From Zoroaster sp. YZ-2022 (taxonomy: Eukaryota; Echinodermata; Asteroidea; Forcipulatida; Zoroasteridae): a stretch of DNA of 64,000 bases. The translations under genes were made by a program, and so were the position numbers. The stretch lies in the NCBI GenBank assembly GCA_029582265.1, contig CM055822.1:3159057-3223056 (forward strand), read 5' to 3'. Positions 24,323-37,588 of the stretch are shown here, in pieces. The notes beneath the pieces are model-generated. The model searched no databases. It was not told the DNA's origin and saw nothing but the letters and a program-made list of their open reading frames with translations. Positions within the stretch are counted from its first letter, which is position 1. Each line of letters opens with the position of its first letter.

Positions 24323-26039
24323 GTAGGTATGGGGAAAACGTTGGATGAAAGTGAGGGTCTGCATATATGAAATAAAGTATTCTTCTCAAAGCACATCTTT
24401 TCTGTCATAATTAATCTATTGCTTTGCTCTCAGTGGACCAAAACCACACAAGTACTGTTTTATAGGTATAATACATGAATATGTACACGTATGTACATTT
24501 ATTTGCAACCTTTTGTATTATTTTAGGTTATTTATCTATTTTTTCACATTCCAATTTTTCACATTTCATTTCCTTTCAAATTTCCTTTTTTGTATCAGAT
24601 TCCAAGTTTGCTTTGTTTTTACACGTACCTACATGACTTATCCATGTCATGCATTGTACTTGTACATGTATAAGTACCTACTTGTACAGTACCAGGAAAT
24701 ATTTGTGTATCTACAGTGTTGTATAGTACACTATCAAGATGATGCAACAAATTTTCATTTTTCTGAACCCGACATTTGTGATTCTTTTTGAAAAAAAAAC
24801 AAAAAAACCTAAAACGAGATTGTGCCATTCAGCAGAAATGAAACCTTTCCAATAAAACATGGTGATGTTTCTTGCTATTTGTGTTGAATGTTGACATTGA
24901 AGTTTGCCTTTGAATGGCTTTCAATTGATAAGTTTTTGTTTTGTGAAGCTGGGTCACACTAAACCGTGTACATGTTGTTTTTTTAAAGAGTGGAACAATT
25001 CATGTCACTGTTTTTAAAGAAAAACTACAATGTTGGTATTAATTTGGTAAAAAAGCGTTCATTTCAACCCTCTAGTTTCAAGAAAAACTTTATCATAAAT
25101 GTAACCGGTGAATTTTTTTGAATTTTTTTTTTATTTAATTTTTTTATATAGATTACAACAAAAAACTGTTTTCATTATGGTTTTATGTTTTACCCAAAAA
25201 ATTCCACTTGCAACAGAATAATTTCTTGATACATGATGTATACCAACTAGGTTTTAGATAATACATGTACTTCGTTGATTTGATAATCTGGTACACTAAA
25301 AGTAAGGTACAATGTTGTAAATGTTGACAACTTTAGTTTTTAGCATTTCAGTGCTTACTCCCTTTGAATCAAAAAATTTACATTATACTGTTAAACAACC
25401 AACCTGTTAAAGTTGCTCACAAGAACAAAAATAACTGTACACTCGGTACGTTTTACATTAATATTTGACCATTAGTTATCTTAGAATTACCAATCCTACA
25501 TCATTGATCATAAGTGAAGTCTTACTTTTTTTTTGCACAGACCTGAGATTTACTTTTCAATTGAAGGCAGTTCAATGTATGGTGTAGAAACGAACATTCA
25601 AACAGTATGTACATCTATCATGTACAACTCCCTTCTTTTGGGGGGAAAACAAATTGTCTGGATAAAAAAATTGCAGTTCATGAGTGTTTTCCCTTATACA
25701 ATAGAATAATACTCAAGACCAAATTATCACTTAACCCGAAGCTTTTCAAATATACATGTATTGCATTTGCACCAACCCACTCCAATCTTTAAAAAAAAAA
25801 TTAAAGTCTACTTAAATTCCTAGGAAGGCTTTTCCCTGGCTTCGCCTCAAATATTGTTATAATCTAAGCTATTAAGGTGTACTGAGATAAGTGTTACACG
25901 TAAAAATATGACAGGTCTGGGCATTACTGTACATTCCCTTGTTGAACTGTCTACTAAATACATGACTCGGGGCTAGCCAACCACTCTGTAAGTGTGTATT
26001 CTAAAAACAGTTTCAGAAATCGGACAGCATTCTTGAAGT
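24323..26039. other. Intronic noncoding with a dispersed-family fragment
   Basis: 25302-25450 carries the left part of the dispersed MITE family (AAGGTACAATGTTGTAAATG, then AACAACCAACCTGTTAAAG). The rest is AT-rich with no feature recognised. Confidence 0.45.
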
Positions 26040-26520
26040 TTGTAACTGTTATTTTTAAACTACCTAGAGAAGTAGGCCACGGGGAGACTAGAGAGGCCTG
26101 CTGCTCTAAATACGGTTTATACCATATTTTCTGCCTGCGGTGGGGAGGGAGTCAAGGGGGAAAAAATCAGAACTGCTTCGGTTAAAGACGATGAAGAAAC
26201 AAAGCTTGGGGGAGGCTTTTCATTTTATAATCCGGCGATATTTTTCTAAACCGGCAGATCCTGATTTCATGCTTAGGTGGGATCTCAGCCCTGGGCACCC
26301 GCAATGGTTTTTGTACCTTCCCCTGTCAATCATCATCAAGAATAGGTCACAACCCCGAGGCCATTTTTAAATTGTATGCCTGTTACTTTAAATTGCTGTA
26401 ATTATGCGCCCCGTGCCATTCAATGTCAGATTCTGCCAAGCGTCCCGTTCCCATTTTTTTCTCACCAACATTGTATTTATGATCTTCGCACTCTTAATAT
26501 TATCCTGGATCTGGGTCAAA
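26040..26520. promoter_or_regulatory. Candidate intronic regulatory block
   Basis: GC-richer, repeat-poor sequence. It contains TGTCAATCATCA at 26324-26335, a PBX/MEIS-type site, followed by an AGGTCA nuclear-receptor half site at 26344-26349. No coding frame here resembles a known domain. Regulatory function is inferred only. Confidence 0.3.
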
Positions 26521-29500
26521 CTTGTTAAATGTCATGGTACTGCACAAACGGGTCTATATTGTCATTTTTCCCCCCTCTTAAATGTCAATATAATACACTT
26601 AATGTTTAACTCACGTCTCTGTTCCATTTTTTATGACTCAAAGCTTTAGTAATGTCGATCATGATGTGTCTGGAGAAGAAAAATGAAATTGGATCATTGC
26701 CAGCTTCCTATCAACTCAATAATTTTTGTTCTGTTTTTCAACCAAAATTGTTTTCTGTGAGTCCGAAGGCCTTAAGGGGGTAACAGTTTCATTCGGCATG
26801 CAACATTCTTTGATGGATTTATTGCTCCCGTCTTCCTGATTGTGTAAACTTATGTTTCCTTTTGCTTGGTTTGCCCTGCTCGGTTAACACACAGGAACAC
26901 TAGACCCTCAGCAGAGGTGTCAAGTCCCAGGGGGAAAATTGCCTAGTTCACCCCAACACAGAGGCACTTTCTAATAGGAAATTGATTTACACTCTTACAG
27001 TAGGCAGTTTCCCCCCATCACTCGCTCAACTGTTCGCACTCCTTGATGATGGCCTCTCAACCCGTCCACTTGTTCTGCCCCGTAGCGGGCTGTTTTGTCT
27101 GTGTCTGTCTCATGCTCGTCTTCCTCTCTGTTTTCTTTCCCGTCTCCTGCTCTTACATCACAGTTATTTTGTCTTTGTTCAGTTCTCCCTCTGTCATGGC
27201 ATACATCTCATATCCGTGTCAGTCTCTGTCTCTCGTGCCTACAGATTATCATCGATCACAAACTCGGCTGAATATGTTTACCCTCGCCACTTTTTTCACT
27301 TTTTTCTAATCTCTCCGATTTAATATCCTCTCAATTTTAATTCCTTTCTGCCGGTAGGAGGGTAAGTATAAGCTAGGACCCTCCATTGTGTAACGGTCTC
27401 TTGACAAGAGTCCATTTTGAAAGTTCCAGTAGTAGTTTGTTCAGTAAGATTCTTGAATTTCTTAATGATTTCTCGAGGCAGACTTATTACAGAGCTTGTG
27501 TCACCAATGCTTGGTTAGCCCCTGTGGCCATTGCTGTCTTCAAAAACTCATAATACCCCCCTCAATCATCAGTGGCTAGCGGATCATAAATATTTTTGCT
27601 GTGGTGCTTTGCCTTAACTTTGAGGGATTTGGCTCGGGTTACCAGCACATTAGAAGGTGACACTCCTGTGCCCTTCAGTAATGGTCTCAAAGCATTCTGT
27701 GAAGTTTGCCGATTTCTCTTGCTCTAAAGGAGTTTTGGTTTGTCCAAGTACATGTAGGCCCTACGTATATGCTTTGAGGTGCATCGTGTGAAGTTTGCAG
27801 CATTGGCAATTTGGGGGAGGGGCAAGAAAAGGGGAGGAGAGTTAAAACAAATTGATAAGTCGATTTGCATCAATTGGTAGGTGTAATGTACCGTAGCCAT
27901 GAAATACGTGTATGGTGGAAAATGTAAGTTACTTTGAATAACATTTACTTTGGTCATAAATTCTTGAATAGATTGAAAAAAACAACACATTTCTCTCTTG
28001 GGGAAGAGGAAAGAATCAACAGTCAATAAAGTGGCTGTTGTGAAATCTACAACATGACATATGGAACACTGACTACGTACAGGGAGTATGGTCATAGTTG
28101 CCGTAGTAGTCAACTCGGATTCACATATCCAGATACATTACATGCTGCATGTTTGCATTGTCATACACTGCTAAGGCTGCATGGCTTTTCCTGTAATAAA
28201 GAGGCTTGTGTGCCAGACCTCATTTTCACTCAGTCCGTGTTAGTATAGCACACACCGAAGTGTATCATATCCCCTGTGCCATAAACATACATTTTACGTC
28301 TTTAGCATGCATAGCGAGTTTGTCTCCCCCCTGTGTTGGCCAGGCAAACATATAAAATTGGCGAGCGGAATGAAATATGAGTGGAAGATTGTTTATAGCA
28401 GGGGCTTTTGTTCGCGGGGACGGCTTTTTATTCCTGAGCTCAATTTGTGTGTTTAGGAGATGGCTAGAGACATGACATGCAAGAAATATGGAATGAATGA
28501 CGGTGTGGGTTTTAATCTTATGCTGGGAAAAAAAAATCTGAACTAGGCCATCCTGTGGGTTGAATGATTGGGCCGATCATGCCGTTTGCGATGATACATG
28601 TAGTCGATACACAACTGTGTTGACTTAATCTGCATACATATAGTATGCATTAATAGGTTTCACATAAATTGCCTGTAGTCCTCACGTAGGGTATACTAAA
28701 TCTTGAATTAAATTAGGTTGCTCTCAACATTTTTACATAATTTCTCAATCAAATGTTTTTTTTTCTGTACAGGCATCCCAATTATTTGAAAGGTGTTCTT
28801 GCAGACCCTTCTTTGAGTTTCTTAGACACAATCAGCATGACCATAGAACATGAACCAATAATTGCTTTTTCATACATATGTAATACTTGCAAAGTTATGA
28901 GTTTCATATTCCAAACTGGCAGCAATTTCTTTTCATCCCCTCTGGCAGAAAAGAATTAAGAAGGGAAAAAATAATCCAGAAGCTGGTCCCAAGAAAAACA
29001 GAAAGAAGCAAAATGAAAGTTAACCCCCTGGGGAAGCATATCTGGAGGAGCTCTCTAATCATTTTGACATAGTCCTTCTAGAAATTGTTCCCCTTGTCTT
29101 GCCCCTCAAGCAGTTTGGAATAGGTTTGAAATTGGCTAGAGTCTCCCCTGTTAAAGAGTGTCCCTGATTGGGCACAATCAGTGTCAGTTTAGCTCATTCA
29201 AGGCCTGCCCTAAGCAATTATTTGTCCATGTACATTGCACTGGATTTTTTTGTAAGACTCTGGAAGTATTTCCCAGTGCATTTGTAAATAATTCAGATGC
29301 ATGGATAATTTGCAGGTTAAACTAGTGGATGCTGCTTTCTTCTAAATTTTTTATTCTCAATGTGAAAGGTTCTTCTATTAAATCACATTGGTCAGCAAAT
29401 CTGCCACAGGCTGGAACAGTTTGCTTCCTTCTATTCATAACGACACAAGAAAGATAGCACTGCCGGACTGCAGGATCAGGATCAAGAAGTCAACCCCTGA

Positions 29501-30815
29501 CTCATGACCCCTTCCTAATATCGGGTGGCGGTACCACCAAAGTAGCCCGTAATTGTGTGTATACTCTCAAAGCTGGTTCGTTCCGCTTCCAGCATTCACC
29601 TGTGTGGGTATGAGTGCTTGTACCCCATAGGCTTTTTGTTTGAGGTAAGGCTAAAAAATGAGGCTATTTTGGGTTGATTGAGATGAAAGATTTCTGTATG
29701 AATTGAATGTTTGTCATCGACAAAAAGTCCAGATGTAGTGGTGGTGTTGAAAAATGCCTTTTTCTTTTGTATACTGTATTCATATCATTTCCCTGCAAAG
29801 GAGATAATGAGTCAACCAACAACCTTTTGATGTTTGCAAAACTCTTTGTTTGCAAACTGCTTCCAAAAGTATGCTTATTTTCTTTGAATCAGGATATGTA
29901 CGTATATTAAAAATTAAACCCATGAAACTTTCACACTTTGAAAAAAGTGTGGGAAAGCATTATCCATTTTTCGCTGACATTTGAGCAGCTTTGAGCTAAT
30001 TGTTCAGTGCAGTTACGAAGACCATGTTACAATCAATATGTACTGAAATTAGTAACGGCCAACTGAGGGGATTGTTTTCTTTTTAATGTCAATCTAAATG
30101 TTTGCAATTGTCTGCAAATGTCTGCAACTGATTTAGGGCCCAAAGTTTGGAAAAACACTTTTTCATCAGCGGCCAGAAAAGTCAAGCAACTTGCAGTCCC
30201 TAATTTAGATTTATATTTGATGGCCAAAGATGGGCGGAGAAACTAAGGAAGTCAGATCATAAACATCTTAAATAACATCCTCTGACGTAAACCACCCACT
30301 GCCTCTTCAAAACACAAAATGCATAACATATTTCATCACTTTACAAATAAACGGTTATTATCCATAAATCACCAAACATTGCCCTCATCATCAGCGTACA
30401 TGTAGCTGAACTGGGGATAACCTAGTGACACAGCAATCAACAAATTTCCTCAATTTTGTTTTTTCTGGATATGTCAGAGGTGACAATATTTTTTGGGTTT
30501 CGATTTGATGTATCTGACTTACCATTGTCACAAGGTCCTCCCTCTCCCCTAAAAATAATAATAAAATAAATAACAGTAACAATAATTTACACTACATGTA
30601 CATGTATATATATAAAAATTGAGTGTTTTCGTCTGATATTTTGAGTACCCTGCGTGGGTGAGTTGTTACATGTATTGTGTATTTATCGAGGGAATATCAA
30701 CTTGGGAACTTCATGTATATACAGTATGCAGTGTAGATATCATTACAGTGTAATATTTTATTTTGACTGTCTTACATGTACATGTTACTTCACGTAATTT
30801 AGTTATTGTACTATA
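26521..30815. other. Intronic noncoding sequence
   Basis: No gene or transposon is confidently recognised. Relatively repeat-poor, mixed-composition blocks occur at about 26780-27360 and 28240-28500. The overlapping open frames at 26982-27323 are pyrimidine-rich and not domain-like. Confidence 0.4.
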
Positions 30816-31077
30816 CTACTCAAAACAATTTAGGGAACACCGGATTTTTAACATCAAATAGGTTTGAAATGTTCCATGAACCGGGATTTTCATTTGCAAC
30901 CCCCTCTCTCTTTCAGTAGTCATGTCATGAAATGTGTAATCACTACATGCATCCTTTATCATCTGTTTCATTGTGCAGTTGTTTCTCATCAATTCTGTGA
31001 AACACTGTGTTTATCTGAAATAAATGATCTTGCTTTAACTGAGATTATTCCGGTGTTCCCTAAATTGTTTTGAGTTG
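30816..31077 (+). mobile_element. 262-bp TA-flanked MITE, copy 1
   Basis: The left end CTACTCAAAACAATTTAGGG and right end CCCTAAATTGTTTTGAGTTG are inverted repeats of about 28 bp ending ACACCGG and CCGGTGT. TA dinucleotides flank the element at 30814-30815 and 31078-31079, as expected for Tc1/mariner-type insertion. A 69-codon open frame inside has no transposase motif. A nearly identical copy lies inverted at 40170-40428. Confidence 0.9.
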
Positions 31078-31307
31078 TATAGTTACTTGGAACATACATG
31101 TATTCAGTAACAAGAGCACACTACATCATTTAACATAACTATGGATAACGAATTTGGTAAACACTGCCCCTCAAATATCCTACCATTTTGTTACCTATCT
31201 ACAGAGTGGAAGACATCTTGACAAGTTGAATCCATTGTGTCAAGAAAAGTTATATTAACAGATTATCGGAACTTTGTGTTTAAAGGGAGTACACACTTGG
31301 TAAATGC
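31078..31307. other. Intronic noncoding, nothing recognised
   Basis: Short spacer between the MITE and the AAT tract. Confidence 0.4.
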
Positions 31308-31786
<479 letters not shown>

Positions 31787-32052
31787 TTAGAGCTTTATTT
31801 AGTGATGGTAACCATGATTTTCGATGGGTCATCAATTTGCTACCAGAGACACCTGGGTAAACCCCCTACTCTTGTATGATAAGTGTCATTATGGGTTCTT
31901 TGACTTTGTATTACACAGGACCTACTGCTTAACAAAGCAATTATGGTTAAGTGTCTTGCTCAAGGACACAAACGCTGAGACTGGCCAGGCAGGGATTCGA
32001 ACCCACATTCTGACACCAAAACTTCAATCTGATGCACTCAACCGCTCAGCTT
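31787..32052 (-). mobile_element. tRNA-derived SINE, minus strand
   Basis: Read on the minus strand it opens with an A-box-like GCTGAGCGGTTGAGTGCATC near 32050-32030 and a B box GGGTTCGAATCCC near 31990. These are the split RNA polymerase III promoter of a tRNA-like head. The body has TCCTTGAGCAAGACACTTAA, similar to a core seen in many animal SINEs. It ends in AAATAAAGCTCTAAATT followed by the (ATT)n tail. It is about 265 bp, non-coding, and would be mobilised by a partner LINE. Confidence 0.85.
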
Positions 32053-32794
32053 ATTTCATTATGGTTTAGTCTAAAATATCAATTATATATTCGCTGTTTG
32101 TATGCATTTTAATGTAAAAAAATTATCCCACTGAGTTATATTTTTTCCCAATTAGAAAATGTTCAACATACTTTTCAAGTTTTCTTTTTAAAAGACTTCA
32201 TACATGTATCATATGGAAAAAATCATTTTGTTTTGCATATGTGCTTTTATTTCACACAAAGAAAACATCAAAAATAATCATTTCGAAATGTTGCCAGATT
32301 AGGACTTTTTGCTCCAAATATTGTCTGTAACCATTTGAATTTTTTTGTACACCTTGTGCCTTTGATGTATTGCATAAATACATTTCATGACTAAAAGCTT
32401 ACTTTTTTGTTTCAGATTTCCAGGTTTACAGTTCTTTGTTTTTCGTTTTCTACTTATATATGATGTTGGGGCATAGCATTTAAAATAAATTAAACACAAC
32501 CTGTCCCACTGTATCAACAAGAAATAAAAACGTGTCTTTTTATGAGATGCAAATGCCAAGTCTAGTGTGACCCATTCTTACAATGACTTTGAAGTAGCCC
32601 AAGCTGTTTTTGTGTAACAAGCCCTCAAATAAGCTGTGTCACAATGCAGATCCGTAGAAAATGTCAACGAATTTCACCCCATAAAAGACTTAATTCGCAA
32701 TATATTGACATGTATGCTTTGTAATACATTTAAGTTGACACAGTGCTTACTTGGCTCAACAATTCTAAAAGTGTACAACATTTCCTTAAAACCC
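32053..32794. other. Intronic noncoding, nothing recognised
   Basis: AT-rich, with no motif or terminus identified. Confidence 0.4.
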
Positions 32795-33080
32795 TAACCC
32801 CCTAGGTACACTGGCTAGGAACCTTCTTTAACCCTAACCCCTAGGCTAGGAACCTTCCTGAATCCTCCAAAATCCATCAGTGCACTTTTGGAAACATGCC
32901 CTTATCTTCAAAATGCACCATGATCTTTCATATTCAGCACTTATGGCCTGTACTTCTTGCCAGTTAGTAATTTTGCCCCATTTGAAGAGGTGAAAGTACC
33001 AGTTTCCAACAATGCTGATTTTTGGGGTTTTTTCCTAAAAATTGCCCCTTGGAGGATTTTGATATATTTGGGGTGGTTAA
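32795..33080. mobile_element. Degenerate TTAA-type element with telomere-like end (copy C)
   Basis: TTAACCCTAACCCC at 32828 opens the element, preceded by a partial tandem duplicate of this end from about 32795 (ACCCTAACCCCCTAGG). It then has CTGAATCCTCCAAAATCC, and near the right end GGAGGATTTTGATA and GGTGG followed by TTAA at 33077-33080. The family resemblance to copies A and B is clear, but the right terminus is diverged. Confidence 0.55.
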
Positions 33081-33724
33081 GGTTCATGTCAAAGGACAAC
33101 GTCACAAATTTCATTTATCATCTGGTTCATGTGAAGTCCAATCCTAAGACATAAAGATATAGGTGTGATAATATTGTCACATGATTGCTGAAGATTTCCT
33201 CCATGACTCATAGCCGTAATGTCGGCACAGGGAAAGAAAAGGTGTGAATTATGGGAACTGAAAAATTATGATCCATCTGTTAATAATTCCGGGGGCCATG
33301 TCGTAGGTTTGCGTAATGACAGAGAAAACAAGAAAGGAAGAAAGCCAAGGTTGATTGATTTAATGCCTCTCTGAAAATTGCCAGTCATCCTGTTATTAAT
33401 TGCAACTTTTCCGAGGGTTTTAACAGGTTTAAAATGCATACAAACATGGCATGAAGTACACACTGTCTGCTTCAATTATTTTTATATAGGTTTTGTGCAC
33501 AGATACGTGATGTACATTCATGTACTATGTACAATTGCTACACTGTACTTATAAACATGATTTGAGATGGATAAGTTTCTGCTGTCGCACATTTTATTGG
33601 TTGTATTTACGATTTCCCCTGTGGAAATGAACAATCATATTACAGTATATTTTGATGTTTATTCAAATGGCTCATAAAAGTCGGAGTCTACTACAGCCAA
33701 ACTTTCATACAGAATGTATTAATT
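33081..33724. other. Intronic noncoding, nothing recognised
   Basis: 33150-33440 is fairly repeat-poor. No coding feature is seen. Confidence 0.4.
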
Positions 33725-33812
33725 TTGTCTGGTAGTATTTTTTTTTTTATTGCTTAGTAAAATATTTGCTTAGCAAAATTTTCTGTTTAGCCGCTCTCTG
33801 AAATTGGGCCCA
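33725..33812. mobile_element. AAGCAG-family MITE, right-end fragment
   Basis: It holds TTGCTTAGCAAAATTTTCTG followed by TTAGCCGCTCTCTGAAATTGGGCCC, matching the right half of the copies at 17938 and 56236. Confidence 0.6.
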
Positions 33813-33814
33813 GA

Positions 33815-34510
33815 TAAAATGTATGTAAATGCATCAATACTCCGTGTACAATGGATAAAAACCAACCAACCTTATTTCATTGTATCCTTAACCCTAACCC
33901 TCCCAAATCCTCCAAAATCCTCTTTGTTAAAGTGAAGGATTTTGAAGGATTGAGGTTACATGCTACATGTTCTTTGCTAAAGTGAAGGATTTTGGCGGAT
34001 TGAGGTTATTAGGCATACAAATGTACTTGCCTTTCCATGGTACATGTACATCCATGTTTGTTGTAGTGATTGCAAGGTCAGTGCTTGGGTCAGTGGACAC
34101 TTGTTTATTGCTCCATTCATGCAGGGGTCCCTGGCCATGTACAGTGCACATGTATCACAGATTAGAAACACGTGTGTGCATGCATGTCATGTGCTTGCTT
34201 TACTACTGAAGGATTTTGGAGGATTCGGGTTATGTGTAAGCAAATGGGCCTAGGGAGTTAGGGTTAATAAGAACATAGTGAAAATGAATTAAGTTTTTTG
34301 TATTCATTCCAACGTGGAATTTGTTTTTCCTGAGGACAAAAGTGATTTTGAAAAAAAAATTGATTGCTACTAAAATGAAAGCACCTCGGTCGGAAATATT
34401 TCAAGTGTTGTTAGATAGCATCATCAACTTAACATCGAGTAAATTTCAAATCTGTAATCATTTATGCTTTTTGAGAATACCGGTAATGGTGTTTGCCAGT
34501 AGCTGCATGA
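33815..34510 (+). mobile_element. Dispersed-family copy, split by a TTAA element
   Basis: The left portion (AAAACCAACCAACCTTATTT...TGTATCC) ends at 33887. The family sequence resumes after 34267 as GAACATAGTGAAAATGAATT, then TTCATTCCAACGTGGAATTT. Joining the two across a single TTAA restores the order seen in uninterrupted copies. Confidence 0.75.
33888..34267. mobile_element. TTAA-flanked element with telomere-like termini (copy A)
   Basis: It opens TTAACCCTAACCC and closes GTTAGGGTTAA. The TTAA at each end is the likely target duplication, as in piggyBac and Kolobok elements. The interior has CCTCCAAAATCC near the left end and three spaced repeats of AAGGATTTTGGNGGATT ending GGTTA. It has no coding capacity. 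Its insertion site inside an older repeat is exact. Confidence 0.8.
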
Positions 34511-35338
34511 TGTAAATGAGGACTGATACTATACCATTGCATTGTTTCTTTTGAAACAAACAAAAAATGGCAAACTTAACTATGGTAATTTTTGCAGTGC
34601 CCAACCTGTTTATTTCAGTTGTCTCATCAATGTTCTTCAGTCAGTGGACAGCCCAGTAGCCTTGCTTTCTTTCATCCTGATTTCAAGGCCTACAAGTGTT
34701 CTCAGTAATGGTCTTGTGCAGTCATGCAAAAACATGAAAAAGCACAGTTTTGACTTATGTTGATCTGACCACGGCCCCTTGATCTGCCATGTAGTAAAAA
34801 AAAAAAGCACATGTACTCGAAACAGTTGTACATAAGACTACGTTGTAGGTGGTTGCATACATCGGTGGCATGCTATGAAGTGGTAAGGTAAAACTGACAC
34901 GAGTATTCCTGTACTCTGTAAAACATTGGACTGGATTTAACATCACCGCAGGCAACATTCTGGAAATCTCACTTGCAGATTTTTTCGCTTTTGATAAACA
35001 TCTCACATGACACTTGTTATTCCCACCTACAATCTCAAACATTCTGCAAAAGTCAAACATCTTTTGGGTTGAAATTGTACATTAAGAAAGTTTTACAGGT
35101 GTTACAACACGGATTAAATGTAGCTTTTACAGATTTCATAATGGTACAAGTCAGTGTATATACACATGTATTACATGTATTACATGTGCATTCAAAGAAA
35201 CATTCCATCTACAGTCTTAAGGCCGGTTCATATTTCACACAAACTTGAATGCACAACAAATTTTGATGCCATCAATTGCAGCAAATGATTTGTGTGAATA
35301 AAAATGTGTTTGAACTACATGTAGCCACCTTTCAAATC
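34511..35338. other. Intronic noncoding, nothing recognised
   Basis: AT-rich, with several ACATGTA strings near 35165-35190. Confidence 0.4.
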
Positions 35339-35405
35339 TTAATAATAATAATAATAAAGATTTTTTTTAGCGCGCACATATCCACCCTGCTGGGCGCTCA
35401 AGGCA
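35339..35405 (-). mobile_element. Retroposon 3' tail, minus strand
   Basis: An (AAT)n run is followed by AAAGATTTTTTTTAGCGCGC and CTGGGCGCTCAAGGC. On the minus strand this reads like the 3' end of a LINE or SINE (GCGCC...CGCGCTAAA...(ATT)n). How far the element extends to the right is unclear. The 156-codon minus-strand frame here is not recognisable. Confidence 0.5.
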
Positions 35406-37588
35406 CGGAAACAAAGAAAAACATGAATCTTGTTGTACATACCACTATACATAGATTTCTTACTGTATATATGATTGCTGAGCAATATCTCCCAGCATTG
35501 ATAATTACCACGGCAGTTACCCTCACAATAAAATTTCTTGGGTAAATGAGTTATAAGGACAATAAATTGTCTTTTTCTTTCACTATTCAATGACATTTTT
35601 CTCAGCTGCAAGGCAGTACGGGAAAAGGGCATCTGACTGTCAGGTAAAAAGTGCCTTTTGACTGTTAGATGTTCAAAGATCATTCCTGCAGCTCGTGGCC
35701 TCTGCGCTCCGCATCTCTGCTCCGTGTGACATGCAGAAGTTATCGGCCAAATGAGCATCGCTAACGCCTCGGACAGCCCACAACCGGAAAAGCAGTTAGT
35801 GATTCTCACGCCCCGGGTGGCTTAATTGATAATATGCATGAAATGATTTTGATTGGCAGACTGCTTTTAGACCTACAGAGTGAACATCAAATGTCCAACA
35901 AGGCTGTCGGAGACTTAATATCATTCAGGACGACACTTGTCTTGGGAGCCTGAACTTGTGTAAGGGTTAATTACTAGTCGCGTAAAGATTGTCATCATTG
36001 TGTAATTTAGGTTACATGTATATATGCTGTACTTGGGACAGCCTCAAGTTTAAATTCATGATCAAATTGATTCTTATGAAGTATTGACTCGGTTTTGTAA
36101 TCTGTTGAATTGGAATTTGAGTGTGTAGACTGTTAATTTATTTTGGTCCCATATTAGAAAAAAATAAAATAAAATTCATATTGACATTGTGGCTTTGTTT
36201 GTTTTGCTTGGTAATTCACTTAAATGCAAGGAGCAGCTGCAGAGGTGTCAAGTCTTATTACTGTACATGTACATAGACGATTTGATTGGATTGAATTTAT
36301 AATGGGAGAATCAACACAGTGAAAAAATGCTTAACAATTCCGATCACACACATTAAAATAAAGTTAAACAGATTGACAAATGAATACTTATAGTACATGT
36401 AAGTGTAAATGTAAGACCAAGATGCAGAAATCCAAAGCAACATATGAAAATGTTCAGTTACTACTTGTACTGTGTATTAGATTAGGCCACATGCTTATAC
36501 AGGTATTTGCATTGGGGTCTTTTTGGGGACATACATAGTTCCATCAATCAAAAAATAATTATATTTGATCAATCACTTTATCAAAATAAAAAATAAAATA
36601 AAAAATTGTGAGTGATCAGTGGCATGAACTATGCCAACCCAGCTGGTAATTAAATCTATTTTTTTCTAAGATCCAAAGTCGGTGATTATTTAGCAACAAC
36701 TCGGCATCAATAGGAACAACTGATTTCAAAGAGCCTTGGTCTGTAATTGATAGGAACCATAATGAATGCTGTCATGACCGCTCCTTTCATTTCTTAAGCC
36801 CCCAATGTATCTCAACTTCACGCATACTTGCCCAAGTGTAGATCAACAGGCAATTGTTATTGTGCCACACATTCTTGGAGAAAGGAACTTGGTGAAATGA
36901 ATGGCGTTTATGCCCTGAATGGACGAAACAGGTGTATTTTTCCCACTTTTATGCCACTATTCATTTAAAAAAAAAAGAAAAATTGTTTTGTTGGTGGGAT
37001 GTGTGATGAAAAAAATTGTAACGGGTGCATTGACTGCAAGGCACATTTATAAACCAGACTGGTCATTCACTGGCTTTGAAAAGCCACTTGTTGCAGTGCT
37101 TTAGTTCAGCAAATAGCCCCAAGCTGAGGAATATTAGTAATACCATAGGTAATACACAGTTTTTATTGTTCCCCTACATAAAACCACTCAGTACTGTGCT
37201 GAAACGAAGGAGCTGGCTCTCCCCCCCCCCCCCATCTCATTCACCCCTCGCGTCATTTTGCAACTGGCGCACCAACATGCCTCAGGGATGATTTCTCTGT
37301 TTTTACGGCCGATGGAAAAACACAATTTTGCCTCATCGTTTGTTGTCATCGGAACAGGTCTGATGTACCCTTGTTAAAAGATTTGGGGTGTCTTTTGTTA
37401 ATTCTAGTGGGTGTTTGACCGACCGACCAGGAAAGTACACCCGTCAAAACTCATGCACTTCATAGTTTCACACTTCACAAATTGAAGAGAAAACATTTTA
37501 TCGCTTCTAGAGAGCTTTTCATGTTTCGGTTTTCATGTTTTGGTTTTTTGTTTGGTCGCATATTCTGTCAAGAGCCAAGTGAACGTAC
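35406..37588. other. Intronic noncoding sequence
   Basis: 35570-35850 and 36690-36900 are repeat-poor and of mixed composition, so possibly regulatory. No coding sequence or transposon terminus is recognised. Confidence 0.4.

Noticed and set aside
33888..33904. Interstitial telomere repeat (CCCTAA)n
   Set aside because: Only about two units, always at TTAA-bounded element ends and mirrored at the other end, so better explained as transposon termini.
35339..35809. 156-codon minus-strand open frame
   Set aside because: It ends in an AAT repeat that belongs to a retroposon tail, and the remainder matches no known family.
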